From Claveliimonas monacensis (GTDB lineage Bacteria; Bacillota; Clostridia; Lachnospirales; Lachnospiraceae): a stretch of DNA of 64,000 bases. The stretch spans positions 310,001-374,000 of the forward strand of contig NZ_JADCKL010000002.1 in NCBI RefSeq assembly GCF_014982975.1. Reading direction: 5' to 3'. The stretch's first letter is position 1. Each line of letters starts with the position of its first letter. Of this stretch, positions 6,701 through 15,241 are shown piece after piece. The notes beneath the pieces are model-generated. The model searched no databases and was not told the DNA's origin. It was given only the letters and a program-made list of their open reading frames with translations. The position numbers and the translations under genes are program-made.

Positions 6701-7426
6701 TTAGATCTTAGCAACGTATTCATACGGCAGCGGTACGATCGTTCCAGGTGTCTGGATCTTGATTAACTGCTCAAGAGTAGCTTTTACGATCTGTGTCTGC
6801 TGTTCTACGTTGTGAGGACCACCCGCATTAGCACCCATAGGTACTAACGGAGCTACCGCACGAGGAGTTCCGGTCTGACGTACAACCGGAGGAAGAGCTG
6901 CAATAATGATTGTAGGAATTCCAGCCTCTTCAATCGCTCTCTGCACCAGTACTGCAGAGCGGTGGCAGGTACCTCAGCCAGCGGTGAGGATTACTGCGTC
7001 AACATCCTCTTCTGTAAACATTTTAGCGATAGCCGGACCAGTCTCGTGTTTGAACTTCTCCTGGTTTCCGCCGCCGCCCATGAAACCTGCATGTACCGGA
7101 GCGCAAGCTCTGATAAATCCTTCTGCTGCAAGTTCATGAATTCTGTCGATGGGGAACATACAATTGATGTCTTTGTTAACATCACTGTTGTCATATCCAC
7201 CGTGTGATACCATCAGCTCGCTGGATGGTGTTGTGTTCTCTATCTTTCTCCATGTGAAGTCACCGGCAAGATTAAATCTCTCCTGTGATTTCTTATGAAC
7301 ACCAGCCGCTGTTGCAAGAGCGATTGACATATCTTTCAGCTCTTTTGTAACAGGCGCCCATACTGCAGGAGGAGTAATAGGAACGAAAATTTCAGATTGT
7401 AAACCTTTAACAACCGTTAAACTCAT
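6701..7426 (-). CDS. prdB: D-proline reductase selenoprotein PrdB (in-frame UGA)
   Basis: The protein has 241 aa when the UGA at 6974-6976 is read as Sec151. The context is DAVILTAGUGTCHRSAV, a UxxC redox motif typical of PrdB. A naive translation would break the gene into two pieces (start at 7426 and a spurious Met at 6946). PrdB carries the selenol of the reductase, which reductively opens D-proline to 5-aminovalerate together with the pyruvoyl PrdA subunit. A hairpin follows the UGA. AAGGAGG precedes the ATG, and the start overlaps the stop of the small ORF upstream by 4 nt. Confidence 0.96.
6935..6976 (-). promoter_or_regulatory. Sec UGA codon and bacterial SECIS-like hairpin of prdB
   Basis: The UGA is at 6974-6976. 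Fourteen nt later CTCTGCA (6953-6959) pairs perfectly with TGCAGAG (6939-6945) around a 7-nt loop (GTACTGG). Position and size fit a SelB-recruiting bSECIS within the coding sequence. Confidence 0.8.
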
Positions 7427-7725
7427 TTTGAAACCTCCTTATTCTCCAATTGTCCACGCATCTTTTCCTGATTGCGTCGTTCTTTCTCTATATTGCTGAC
7501 ATATTTCTCATTTACTTCAGGACCGAGCTGCTCCGGAAAACTCATGTTCCATCCAAACTCCTGTCCCACTTTCGGCTCTGTGTCGCATATGAACATCCGC
7601 TTCGGAGCCTTGAAGAATCCAAGACGTCCTTTCAGATCCACGCTGATGCTGCAATCGTCAACATCCACGACAACGCCTTCCATGTAAATGATCCTGTCGC
7701 CATAGTGCAAGCGTTCGTTATTCAT
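7423..7725 (-). CDS. Small conserved prd-operon protein (CBO2795-like)
   Basis: The protein has 100 aa and lies between prdA (14 nt upstream) and prdB (4-nt overlap), the same position as the small ORF of other clostridial prd operons. The N-terminal half is beta-rich (GVVVDVDDCSISVDLKGRLGFF) and the C-terminus is charged and helical. No catalytic motif is visible. Translational coupling suggests a structural or maturation role in the reductase, which is inference. Confidence 0.75.
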   Translation of the reverse strand: MNNERLHYGDRIIYMEGVVVDVDDCSISVDLKGRLGFFKAPKRMFICDTEPKVGQEFGWNMSFPEQLGPEVNEKYVSNIEKERRNQEKMRGQLENKEVSK

Positions 7726-7739
7726 GAAACCGCCTCTGA

Positions 7740-9596
7740 TTAGTCGTATTTTTCCTTACGTTTCTGGCTCATCGGCAGGGACTGCTCATTATCAACAAGC
7801 TCTACCTTCTTGCCGTATGCACCCTCGATCAGCTCTACGTTTGTAGACTTAACGTTCGGGTTCCACTTCTTCTCAGCAGCTTTCACTTCCTCGCCTGCCA
7901 TAGCTGTCTTCAGCATAGCAAGTGCACGGATAGCATCCTCTTCACACAGAGTGTTGCATCCAAGAACTTCGTTCTCGATACCGGACTCGGATTTGTTGTT
8001 GTCAACCATGTATGTCATGTACTTGTTACCAACAACGAGAGCACCCTGTACTGCACAGTAGGACATTCCAACTGTCGGAACGCCTCTCATACCGATCTGC
8101 TCGATATGGCTTGCGAAGTCGATGTGGTTGTTTCCGAAACCTTCCGTTGTAACGAATGCTCCGTCAACGTCCATCATCTCTACCGTATGTCCTACACGTT
8201 TGGATACGTAGAATTTCTCAGCGTTGATCTGCGGGCTTCCTACGAATACTACACCGCAAAGGTCAACTTCCGGATCATGCAGAGCCTCAAGTACGAGCGG
8301 CTCTCTCCAGTAATGTCTGGACATCTCTTTGGATGCAGGTCCGATACATGTCAGAGCATGGATACAGCCATCCAGAACCTCAAGCGGAGATACGCATACA
8401 GGAACATTTCCTAAGTCAACGTTTGCTCTTGCTCCAAGGATACCAACCGGCTCTACAGGAAGGATGAAGTTGTCATGCATAGCTCCCTGTCCCATGATCT
8501 CTTTTACGATAACGACTTTCTTCTTGCCAGGACGACGAACCTGTTTCAGTTCCTGAGTCTCAGCAACAAGGCTCTCGTCAAGCTCTTTCATAACCTCGCG
8601 GATTTCCTGTGTAATAACATCAAATGCTGTGTGAGCAGCCATAGGTCCACGACGCTCCATGTTTGTCTTCTCCTGGATAACGATGTTACCCTTGATGAAG
8701 ATCTCGCCTTTATCCGGGCATCCCGGACGGCCCCACATGATGTTCTCATCCAGATATCCTTCGGAAGAACCGAACTCACCGATCTGAACTCCGCCTTCAT
8801 CTGTACCTGTCAGCATCATAACAACACCGTCAAGGACACGTGTTACACCTGTACCAAGGTCAGCATCGCCCTCTTTTGTAGCGATCGGCTGTACGTCCAT
8901 GATTGTCTCAGAATATGTGTGGTATTTGTCAGGAGTGATGATCTCCAGGTGGAAATCTTTAACCAGTTCCTGGTTGTCGATTACTTCCTGCTCAATTCCC
9001 TCACGGATGTAAAGAGTTGTTCCCTCGATCTTTGTCTCAGGTCCTCTCTTAACTTCTGTGATCTTGAAATGTTTTCTTGTTAAGGTTCTTACTACCTTCT
9101 CTTCCTCTGCCTCAGCTGCCGGTGCTGCTGCGCCTGCAACTGCTGCCTGTGCTGCGGGGATCTCTGCTACTGCAGCTCCGCCGTTTCCAAGTGCTCCTAC
9201 CGGGATCTCAAGGTCGATGTCCTTTCCTTCTCCGATGTGGATCTTCAGCATACCGCCTGCTGCAACCGGTGCTGCTGCCGCCGGTGCTGCTACAGGTGCT
9301 GCCTCCTCCTCTGCAGGAGCTTCCTCTGCTACTGGTGTGCTTGGTGCTTTTGCTCCCTCTACTTTGTCTGCAGTAAGCGGGCAAAGAGAATCGCAGGTCT
9401 CTTTCAGTTTCGCACCTAAAACTTCCTCGATGGTAAGGCATCCATCAAGGTTCAGTAATCCTGAATCTACAAGATCGTCAAAGATTGCCGGATCTTCCAG
9501 ATTAGCTGGCTCGATTGTAATGCCGCCTTCGGCTCTACAACAAAGTACTGCAGGATCATGTGCATGTGCTTTAGCTGTTTCAGCTGTGATTGACAT
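7740..9596 (-). CDS. prdA: D-proline reductase proprotein PrdA
   Basis: The protein has 618 aa. Residues 1-80 form a Cys-containing module (C19, C20, C53, C68, C72). An Ala/Pro/Glu linker and a short strand motif IGEGKDIDLEIP follow at about 121-132, then a second Ala-rich linker, then the catalytic body from about 168. The processing site is recognisable as HALTC417IGPASKE: in this family the proprotein is cleaved before that Cys, which becomes the pyruvoyl group that binds proline. The rest matches family sequences closely, including EFGSSEG, MGQGAMHD and GFGNNHIDFAS. GGAGGG precedes the ATG. It lies downstream of prdC behind a structured 194-nt spacer. Confidence 0.97.
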   Translation of the reverse strand: MSITAETAKAHAHDPAVLCCRAEGGITIEPANLEDPAIFDDLVDSGLLNLDGCLTIEEVLGAKLKETCDSLCPLTADKVEGAKAPSTPVAEEAPAEEEAAPVAAPAAAAPVAAGGMLKIHIGEGKDIDLEIPVGALGNGGAAVAEIPAAQAAVAGAAAPAAEAEEEKVVRTLTRKHFKITEVKRGPETKIEGTTLYIREGIEQEVIDNQELVKDFHLEIITPDKYHTYSETIMDVQPIATKEGDADLGTGVTRVLDGVVMMLTGTDEGGVQIGEFGSSEGYLDENIMWGRPGCPDKGEIFIKGNIVIQEKTNMERRGPMAAHTAFDVITQEIREVMKELDESLVAETQELKQVRRPGKKKVVIVKEIMGQGAMHDNFILPVEPVGILGARANVDLGNVPVCVSPLEVLDGCIHALTCIGPASKEMSRHYWREPLVLEALHDPEVDLCGVVFVGSPQINAEKFYVSKRVGHTVEMMDVDGAFVTTEGFGNNHIDFASHIEQIGMRGVPTVGMSYCAVQGALVVGNKYMTYMVDNNKSESGIENEVLGCNTLCEEDAIRALAMLKTAMAGEEVKAAEKKWNPNVKSTNVELIEGAYGKKVELVDNEQSLPMSQKRKEKYD

Positions 9597-9790
9597 ATTT
9601 TTTCCCTCCTTGTTTTGTTGCCTGTGGATATCCCTTAAGGGATACCCCGTTTTTTATCCATGCTTTGCACGGATAAGGGTGTATATTTGCAGCCGCCGAT
9701 AAACAAAAGAACACCTCTCATTTTTTCTCACCTGCGGAAGTATCGGGGTAGCTCCCGCAGGGTTTATCCGCGACAGAAATACCGTTTTTT
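9597..9790 (-). promoter_or_regulatory. Structured prdC-prdA spacer with possible prdA promoter
   Basis: Three inverted repeats lie in the spacer: CCTGCGG/CCGCAGG (9731-9761), TTATCC/GGATAA with extra pairs (9654-9676), and the perfect 16-nt palindrome TATCCCTTAAGGGATA (9629-9644). None has a good U-tract on the minus strand. A weak promoter, TTTTGT-17-TATACA (9680-9708), points at prdA. No convincing -24/-12 element was found. Confidence 0.5.
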
Positions 9791-11182
9791 TTAGAAATCG
9801 ATATCCTGGCTTACTTCTTTGGATATCTTCAGTGTTCTGTAAAGAGGATGTCCAATTGTCCTCATTACGTGGTCTGTCTGATGGAAGACTTTCAGTCCCA
9901 TCTTCGGGCCGGAAGCCATAACTGTGTTGGAGCAGTCAGAGCAGTTACCGATGATGATGTACTCGCATCCGTCTTTCTTGAACTGCATGTTGTTCTTAAC
10001 CTGTCCAGGACAGTTACCAGGTCTTAAGCATTTCAGCGGAGCGCCCGGCTTGTTCTCGATAGCCTGTTTGCATCTGCATACAGATATGACATTGGCATTC
10101 ATCTTGGAAGCGATCTCACGCATACGCTCCTCGCTTCCGCCGCAGGCACAGACAAGAAGTCCTGTCTTTGCGCCGTGGAGATCCGGGAATTCCATTGTCA
10201 CAAGGATACCGCCGGTAGTCTTTGTGATAGGAGCATCCAGTTCTGTGGATTTCCCTGTGAAAGCTCCTCCCATGATGATCTCGCCGTACTCGCCGTCAAT
10301 ACCGCCAGCCTTCTCGATCAGCTCTCCAACGCTTACACCAACCGGAACATCCATGAATACGTGTGCTTCATTGCCGCCCACCAGTTTGCCGCGAACGGTT
10401 ACGTTCTTTGTGATGCATGGTTTTCTCTCATCGATAGCTTCTGCTACTTTTGCAACTGTCTCCAGGTTTACAACCACGGATCTTGCTGCTGACGGAAGCT
10501 GTGTTGTCGTAAGGTTCACGCCAAGGCACTCTCTTACTACGGCACGCTCCTCGCCCATCGGATAGATATCTGCCATCATGTGCATGGAGATATCAGGCTC
10601 GCTCTTCAGAGCTGCATCCAGGATCTTGATGGCTTTGTGATGTTTCTTCTTAATAGCAAAGATTGCTTTGTCGGCATGTGTGATCTCCATACAGTATTTC
10701 ACACCGCGGATCACTTTATCCGTCTGCTCCTCAAGCTGCTGGATGTTGTGCTCCAGTCCGGGCTCACACTCTGCCGCATTGATCAGGATGTAGCTGTGCT
10801 CCAGCTTGAATCCTTCCGGCAGCTCCGGGTTGATCTCCGGATCCATCTCACCCATGGGAGTCTCAGCAAGGTTGATGTTCAGCTTAATGCCTGTCGGGAA
10901 ACCGGCGCCGCCCATTCCGACGATTCCTGCTTCCTTTACCATCTCAAGTTTTGTTCCCTCTTTGATAGGAACGAATTCTTCTTTCTGTTCTTCGTCTGGT
11001 TTGATGATGATGCGATCATCTGTCACTTCCTCTACCACACCGTAAACACTGGAAAAAATATTTGCCCCAAGTCCAGTCGGTGTGGCGATCAGTGTGCCTT
11101 TTTCCACTGCATCGCCGGCTTTCACGATAGCCTGGCATGGCGCGCCCACATGCTGGCGCAGTAAGATCTGTACATTTCCCAT
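9791..11182 (-). CDS. prdC: Proline reductase-associated electron-transfer protein PrdC
   Basis: The protein has 463 aa from ATG 11182 (MGNVQILLRQHVG), with AGGAG 9 nt upstream; the longer frame to 11242 lacks this. It resembles the RnfC subunit: an N-terminal biotinyl-like strand region, then EAGIVGMGGAGFPTGIK, the glycine-rich loop of RnfC/NuoF-type proteins. Its C-terminal third is Cys-rich (CACGG, VCRCKQ, CLRPGNCPG, NCSDCS). All of these are ordinary Cys codons. PrdC is thought to link NADH or ferredoxin oxidation to the reductase. It is the first prd gene after tRNA-Sec. Confidence 0.92.
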   Translation of the reverse strand: MGNVQILLRQHVGAPCQAIVKAGDAVEKGTLIATPTGLGANIFSSVYGVVEEVTDDRIIIKPDEEQKEEFVPIKEGTKLEMVKEAGIVGMGGAGFPTGIKLNINLAETPMGEMDPEINPELPEGFKLEHSYILINAAECEPGLEHNIQQLEEQTDKVIRGVKYCMEITHADKAIFAIKKKHHKAIKILDAALKSEPDISMHMMADIYPMGEERAVVRECLGVNLTTTQLPSAARSVVVNLETVAKVAEAIDERKPCITKNVTVRGKLVGGNEAHVFMDVPVGVSVGELIEKAGGIDGEYGEIIMGGAFTGKSTELDAPITKTTGGILVTMEFPDLHGAKTGLLVCACGGSEERMREIASKMNANVISVCRCKQAIENKPGAPLKCLRPGNCPGQVKNNMQFKKDGCEYIIIGNCSDCSNTVMASGPKMGLKVFHQTDHVMRTIGHPLYRTLKISKEVSQDIDF

Positions 11183-11347
11183 GACACTCTTCTCCTTTTC
11201 TTTTTTATTAAGCAAAAACAGATACGGTTCATCCGTTTCCATTTACTTATCACATTCAAAACTTCAAAAGAAGACTTATCGGTCAGATTAATAAATTTTA
11301 TCTATAAATCGCTTCTGCTACTTTTTTAACAGAATACCGCTGTTTTC

Positions 11348-11445
11348 TGGCGGAGGCATGTGGGAATCGAACCCACCCAGGACGCTCCTAACGCCCTACA
11401 CTAGTTTTGAAGACTAGGAGGCACACCAGTCACCCATCTACCCCC
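11348..11445 (-). tRNA. selC: tRNA-Sec (anticodon UCA)
   Basis: The gene is 98 nt with an encoded CCA end. The anticodon arm is TAGT-CTTCAAA-ACTA, giving anticodon UCA. The long variable arm AGGGCG/CGTCCT and the T arm GTGGG-TTCGATT-CCCAC are typical of tRNA-Sec. The 8-bp acceptor pairs GGGGGTAG with ATGCCTCC using two G-U pairs and one G-A mismatch at its base. It lies upstream of and codirectional with prdC, with no clear terminator between, so read-through into prd is possible. Confidence 0.93.
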
Positions 11446-11468
11446 GTATTCATTTCTCATGCTCATTA

Positions 11469-11497
11469 ACAATAGCACAGGTTTTTTCAGAATTCAA
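11469..11497 (-). promoter_or_regulatory. Promoter of tRNA-Sec
   Basis: On the minus strand TTGAAT (11492-11497) and TATTGT (11469-11474) are separated by 17 nt. Transcription would start about 16 nt before the mature 5' end of the tRNA. Confidence 0.7.
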
Positions 11498-11533
11498 GCC
11501 TTTTCTGAACACTTATATATTAACAAAAAATCA

Positions 11534-11562
11534 TTGACTTTTCAAGGCATTTACCCCATAAT
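11534..11562 (+). promoter_or_regulatory. Promoter of proline racemase
   Basis: TTGACT (11534-11539) and CATAAT (11557-11562) are separated by 17 nt. This implies a leader of about 170 nt with a small hairpin (ACTGC/GCAGT, near 11580-11600) and an AAAAAC/GTTTTT hairpin near 11685-11700. No strong terminator is seen within it. Confidence 0.7.
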
Positions 11563-11741
11563 AGTGATTATAAAGATGAACTGCGTACTAGAATGCAGTC
11601 TAATCGTTAATTTCCTGTCATTCAGAGGGTGATTTTTGTATAAGGCACAGAGGAAACATGGGGGTTTTCAATGTGTTTTTATAAAAACTTATAGTTTTTG
11701 TCTATAAGGAAACATTTTAACAATTTAAGGAGGTAGTAATT

Positions 11742-12776
11742 ATGGAGTTAAAAGCTAATGTTAACTTCGACCGCTTTGAGGCTGCACTTCAGGTAGTGGA
11801 CGCTCACACTGAAGGAGAATTCTGCCGTGTAGTAATCGGTGGATTCCCGGAGCCAGAAGGCAACACAATGATCGAGAAAAAGAAATGGATGGAGAAGAAT
11901 TACGACCAGGTTCGTACTGCTCTTATGTTCGAGCCAAGAGGACATCACGACATGTTCGGCGCTTTCCTCTGCACACCAGTTAACCCCGAAGCTTCCTTTG
12001 GTGTTATGTTCATGGATACAGGCGGATACCTGAACATGTGCGGACACTGCACCATCGGCGCTGTCACAGTTGCTGTTGAGGCTGGTCTTGTTGAGTCCCA
12101 CGAGGGCGAGAACGACGTTGTTCTCGAAGCTCCTGCCGGACTGATCCGCACAAAAGCCATCGTTAAGAACGGTAAGGTTGAGAGCGTTACTCTGACAAAT
12201 GTTCCTGCATTTGTTTACAAAGAGAACCAGAAAGTTACGATCGACGGCAAAGAGATCAACTTCACCATCTCCTTCGGCGGAAGCTTCTTCGCTCTGGTTG
12301 ATACTGCACAGCTTGATATCGGAGAGATCAACGGAAAGACAGTTCCCGCTTACACAGAGCTGGGTATGAAGATGCTGGATGTCATCAACAAAGAGATCCC
12401 TGTAAAGCATCCGCTGCTTGACATTGACACCGTTGACCTTGTTGAGTTCTACGGACCTACTCCAAACCCGGACAAGGCTGACTTAAGAAATGTTGTTATC
12501 TTCGGCGATGCTATGGCTGACCGTTCACCATGCGGAACAGGTACAAGCGCTAAGCTGGCTACTCTTCATCACTGGGGAGAGATCAAAGTCGGCGAGGAAT
12601 TCCGTTATGAGAGCTTCATGGGAAGCCTCTTCAAAGGCGTGATCAAAGAGACAACAAAGGTTGCTGACTATGATGCAGTTATCCCGATGATCACAGGAAG
12701 CGCATATCTGACAGGTGTCGCTACATACCTGATCGATCCGGAAGATCCGCTGAAATACGGCTTCCAGGTTGGCTAA
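11742..12776 (+). CDS. prdF: Proline racemase
   Basis: The protein has 344 aa. The two catalytic cysteines of the proline racemase/hydroxyproline epimerase fold are visible: C100 in YLNMCGHCTIGA and C264 in DRSPCGTGTSA. It converts L-proline to D-proline, the substrate of the reductase encoded divergently next door. A strong SD (AAGGAGGT) precedes the ATG. A specific epimerase acting on hydroxyproline cannot be excluded from sequence alone, but the prd context favours proline. Confidence 0.93.
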   Translation: MELKANVNFDRFEAALQVVDAHTEGEFCRVVIGGFPEPEGNTMIEKKKWMEKNYDQVRTALMFEPRGHHDMFGAFLCTPVNPEASFGVMFMDTGGYLNMCGHCTIGAVTVAVEAGLVESHEGENDVVLEAPAGLIRTKAIVKNGKVESVTLTNVPAFVYKENQKVTIDGKEINFTISFGGSFFALVDTAQLDIGEINGKTVPAYTELGMKMLDVINKEIPVKHPLLDIDTVDLVEFYGPTPNPDKADLRNVVIFGDAMADRSPCGTGTSAKLATLHHWGEIKVGEEFRYESFMGSLFKGVIKETTKVADYDAVIPMITGSAYLTGVATYLIDPEDPLKYGFQVG

Positions 12777-12827
12777 TCCAGGCAGAGCCGGGGATATTCA
12801 GAATATTCTTTATATCAGGACAATCAG

Positions 12828-12856
12828 GGAGAGCGGTTCGTACCGCTCTCCTTTTG
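12828..12856 (+). terminator. Terminator of proline racemase
   Basis: GGAGAGCGGT and ACCGCTCTCC form a perfect 10-bp stem with a 4-nt loop, followed by TTTT. Confidence 0.9.
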
Positions 12857-12886
12857 CATTAACCTCTTTCAGAAAGGGATGAGAAC

Positions 12887-13474
12887 ATGGCAAGAAAACG
12901 GCAATCCACAAAGAGCCGGATCGTAAAGGCGGCGTGGAACCTTTTTTATAAAAACGGTTACGACAATACTACCGTGGAGGATATCATCAATGCTTCCAAG
13001 ACCTCCAAGGGAACTTTTTACCACTATTTCAAGGGAAAAGAAGCGCTTCTGAACACGCTCTCCAACTTATTTGACCAGAAATACGAGGAACTGTCCGCCA
13101 CCATCGAGCCGGGCATGAGCGTCTATGACAAGCTGCTCTTCTTGAACCATGAACTGTTCTTTATGATCGAAAACAGTGTGGATCTCCACCTGCTGGCTTA
13201 CCTGTACTCCTCCCAGCTGATCACCAAGGACAAAAAGTCCCTCTCCGACAAAAAGAGGTTCTATTTCCAGTGGCTCACCCAGCTGATCCAGGAGGGACTG
13301 GACAGCGGGGAGTTTGCCGATACGTCAACAGCCGCTGAGCTGATGGATATCTACGCCATGTACGAGCGGGCTCTTTTGTACGACTGGGCCCTATTCAAGG
13401 GAAAGTTCTCCCTGACCGCCCGGAGCGACAAGCTGCTCCCCCATGTTCTGGATACGTTCCGCCAGGGCGTCTGA
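12887..13474 (+). CDS. TetR/AcrR family transcriptional regulator
   Basis: The protein has 195 aa. The N-terminal HTH covers about residues 7-50 (FYKNGYDNTTVEDIINASKT, then KGTFYHYFKGKEALL), the standard TetR signature, followed by a helical ligand domain. It is isolated between two terminators. The target is unknown, and no adjacent transporter or enzyme gene lies on its strand. Confidence 0.9.
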   Translation: MARKRQSTKSRIVKAAWNLFYKNGYDNTTVEDIINASKTSKGTFYHYFKGKEALLNTLSNLFDQKYEELSATIEPGMSVYDKLLFLNHELFFMIENSVDLHLLAYLYSSQLITKDKKSLSDKKRFYFQWLTQLIQEGLDSGEFADTSTAAELMDIYAMYERALLYDWALFKGKFSLTARSDKLLPHVLDTFRQGV

Positions 13475-13512
13475 CATTTCAACTGTCGGCCGCCGCGGAT
13501 TTTACAAGACAC

Positions 13513-13565
13513 AAAGAGAGACTGCAGGGCAACTTTGCCTCTGCAGTCTCTCTTTGCATTCTTTT
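13513..13565. terminator. Bidirectional terminator
   Basis: AAAGAGAGACTGCAG (13513-13527) and CTGCAGTCTCTCTTT (13541-13555) are perfect 15-bp arms, with CATTCTTTTTTC after them. It separates the convergent tetR and selenium-carrier genes. Confidence 0.88.
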
Positions 13566-13593
13566 TTCAATTGTCATTCCACAGGGAATGGGA

Positions 13594-13830
13594 TCACACC
13601 ATGCACTCGTGGAGAGCCTCACTCTCTATCCCCGCCTCCCCCATTACAGAAAGGATGGCTTCCCGCTCTTCCAGGGCCGCACACCACGCAAGGCCGCATC
13701 CGGCGGATATGGCTCTGGGCACAGGAATGAGACGGCCGGGGGCATTCTTTTCCTTGCACGTCTTCTCCATGGCCATGGCATCGGCTGTTGTGTGAAAAGT
13801 AACAACCAGTTTTAATTCTTTTTTTCTCAT
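13594..13830 (-). CDS. DUF3343 protein, putative Se/S carrier-like
   Basis: The protein has 78 aa and the DUF3343 pattern: an N-terminal strand (LKLVVTFHTTADAMAMEK) and the Cys motif SAGCGLAWC. Such proteins occur with selenium genes and are proposed to carry selenium or sulfur. Its start shares one base with the stop of the TusA-like gene upstream, so the two are translationally coupled. It is the last gene of the YedE module. Confidence 0.8.
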   Translation of the reverse strand: MRKKELKLVVTFHTTADAMAMEKTCKEKNAPGRLIPVPRAISAGCGLAWCAALEEREAILSVMGEAGIESEALHECMV

Positions 13831-14033
13831 TATTCGATCACTACTTCAAAGCAACCGTCTTTCTCTGTTGACACTGCCTTCTTGCCGTGGTCTTTTGCGT
13901 ATTTCTCCACGTTCATCTTCTGATGGGGCTCACTTACAAGCACCTTCACAGGGCCGTCTGCATTTTTGAGAGCCTCGGCGGTCAGCATCAAAGGTTCCGG
14001 GCAGGAAAGACCTCTTGCATCTACTTCCTTCAT
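13830..14033 (-). CDS. TusA family sulfurtransferase-like protein
   Basis: The protein has 67 aa with the single-domain TusA fold. The CPxP motif is in GLSCPEPLMLT (Cys11), the persulfide/perselenide-carrying residue. AAAGG lies 9 nt before the ATG. It is placed between the YedE transporter and DUF3343, suggesting that it hands selenium from transporter to downstream enzymes. Confidence 0.85.
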   Translation of the reverse strand: MKEVDARGLSCPEPLMLTAEALKNADGPVKVLVSEPHQKMNVEKYAKDHGKKAVSTEKDGCFEVVIE

Positions 14034-14071
14034 ATTATTTTACCTTCTTTCTTAGAATAACATATCTGAAA

Positions 14072-15175
14072 CTATTTTGCACTCTCTCTTTTATTTGTGA
14101 ATGCAATGATAAAGCACACGATGATACAGATGATCACAGCTACTTTTCCGGCAGGTGTGGCTGCTCCTGCAACAACATCTCCCGTCTCTGCATTAAGGGC
14201 TGTACCGCTGGATGCAAGTCCAAGGTTGTGGCACAGTGCAGCTCCAAAGAACAGGCCAAGAACTGTCACCGCAGAGTCAGAAGATCCCTGTCCGGCAAGG
14301 ACAAGCTGGCGCAGCGGGCATCCTCCTGCAAGTACAGCAGCAAAGCCTACTGCGTACATGCCCAGGATGTTCCACAGATGCTCAGAGTGGGCAATGATGC
14401 CCGGTGTATCAAATCCCAGTACGAAGTTTCCTGTTGCAATGTTGTAGATCAGCATCACAACAAAGAGTCCGACGATCACAGTGAGAAGATCAAAGTTCTT
14501 CATCAGGATCACGTCTCTGATGCTTCCTGCGAAGCACATTCTGGACTTCTGGGCAAATGCGCCGAAGATCAGTCCGCCGATCAGAGAGATGATAATGGGT
14601 GCGTGCATGCTTCCCGGGCCAGCCTCACTGGACTTAAGAAGCGTTGTGCACAGCGCCAGCAAAAGGATACCTACCATAATAGCCGGCAGCACTACGCCGC
14701 TGGACTTCTGGGTCTCATGTGCTCTTCCCAGGCTGAAGCCTTTTTTCAATGCAAAAGCTCCTGTAGCAACACCCAGGATAAATCCGATCAGTGCCACCCA
14801 GGCGTTCAGATCGCCTGCGGACATACGGATCACCATACGGAGCGGGCATCCAAGGAACACAAGGGAACCGATCATAATGACCATTCCAAGGACAAAACGG
14901 ATCATAGGTGAAGATCCGGCTGTGGAACGGTACTCTTTTGTGGCAGCCGAGATCGCAAAGGCTCCGAGAACGATGCCAATGATCTCAGGACGTGCATACT
15001 GCACAGTGTCAGCCTGGTGCATGCCCAGGGCACCGGCTGTGTCGCGGACAAAGCAGGCGATACAGATCGCCATATTGGCCGGGTTTCCAAAGTATGCAAG
15101 TGCTGCCGCTACCAGACCGCATACCACCCCTGCCAGCGCAAGTTTTTTCTTTGAGTCTGACAAGTTAAAATTCAT
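14072..15175 (-). CDS. yedE: YedE family putative selenium transporter
   Basis: The protein has 367 aa with about 9-10 membrane spans in a two-fold repeat. Both halves carry the YeeE/YedE cysteine motif (GCPLRMVIR in the first part read from the middle, GGCPLRQLVLAGQG near the C-terminus). YeeE relatives pass thiosulfate through conserved cysteines; the YedE branch is associated with selenium genes. GGAGG precedes the ATG. Its partner TusA-like gene is 38 nt downstream, matching the YeeE-TusA pairing. Confidence 0.87.
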   Translation of the reverse strand: MNFNLSDSKKKLALAGVVCGLVAAALAYFGNPANMAICIACFVRDTAGALGMHQADTVQYARPEIIGIVLGAFAISAATKEYRSTAGSSPMIRFVLGMVIMIGSLVFLGCPLRMVIRMSAGDLNAWVALIGFILGVATGAFALKKGFSLGRAHETQKSSGVVLPAIMVGILLLALCTTLLKSSEAGPGSMHAPIIISLIGGLIFGAFAQKSRMCFAGSIRDVILMKNFDLLTVIVGLFVVMLIYNIATGNFVLGFDTPGIIAHSEHLWNILGMYAVGFAAVLAGGCPLRQLVLAGQGSSDSAVTVLGLFFGAALCHNLGLASSGTALNAETGDVVAGAATPAGKVAVIICIIVCFIIAFTNKRESAK

Positions 15176-15241
15176 TTGTACTTCCTCCTTTACTCTCTTT
15201 CACTCAAGAAAACAGATTTACCGAAAAGCCTGCAGGAACTG

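Noticed and set aside
9791-11182. PrdC as a selenoprotein
   Set aside because: PrdC is reported as a selenoprotein in some clostridia, but here the Cys-rich C-terminus is read through ordinary Cys codons with no in-frame TGA.
11183-11347. A sigma-54 (-24/-12) promoter for prdC, expected if a PrdR-type activator were involved
   Set aside because: No GG-N10-GC element was found upstream of prdC or prdA, and no PrdR gene lies in the window.
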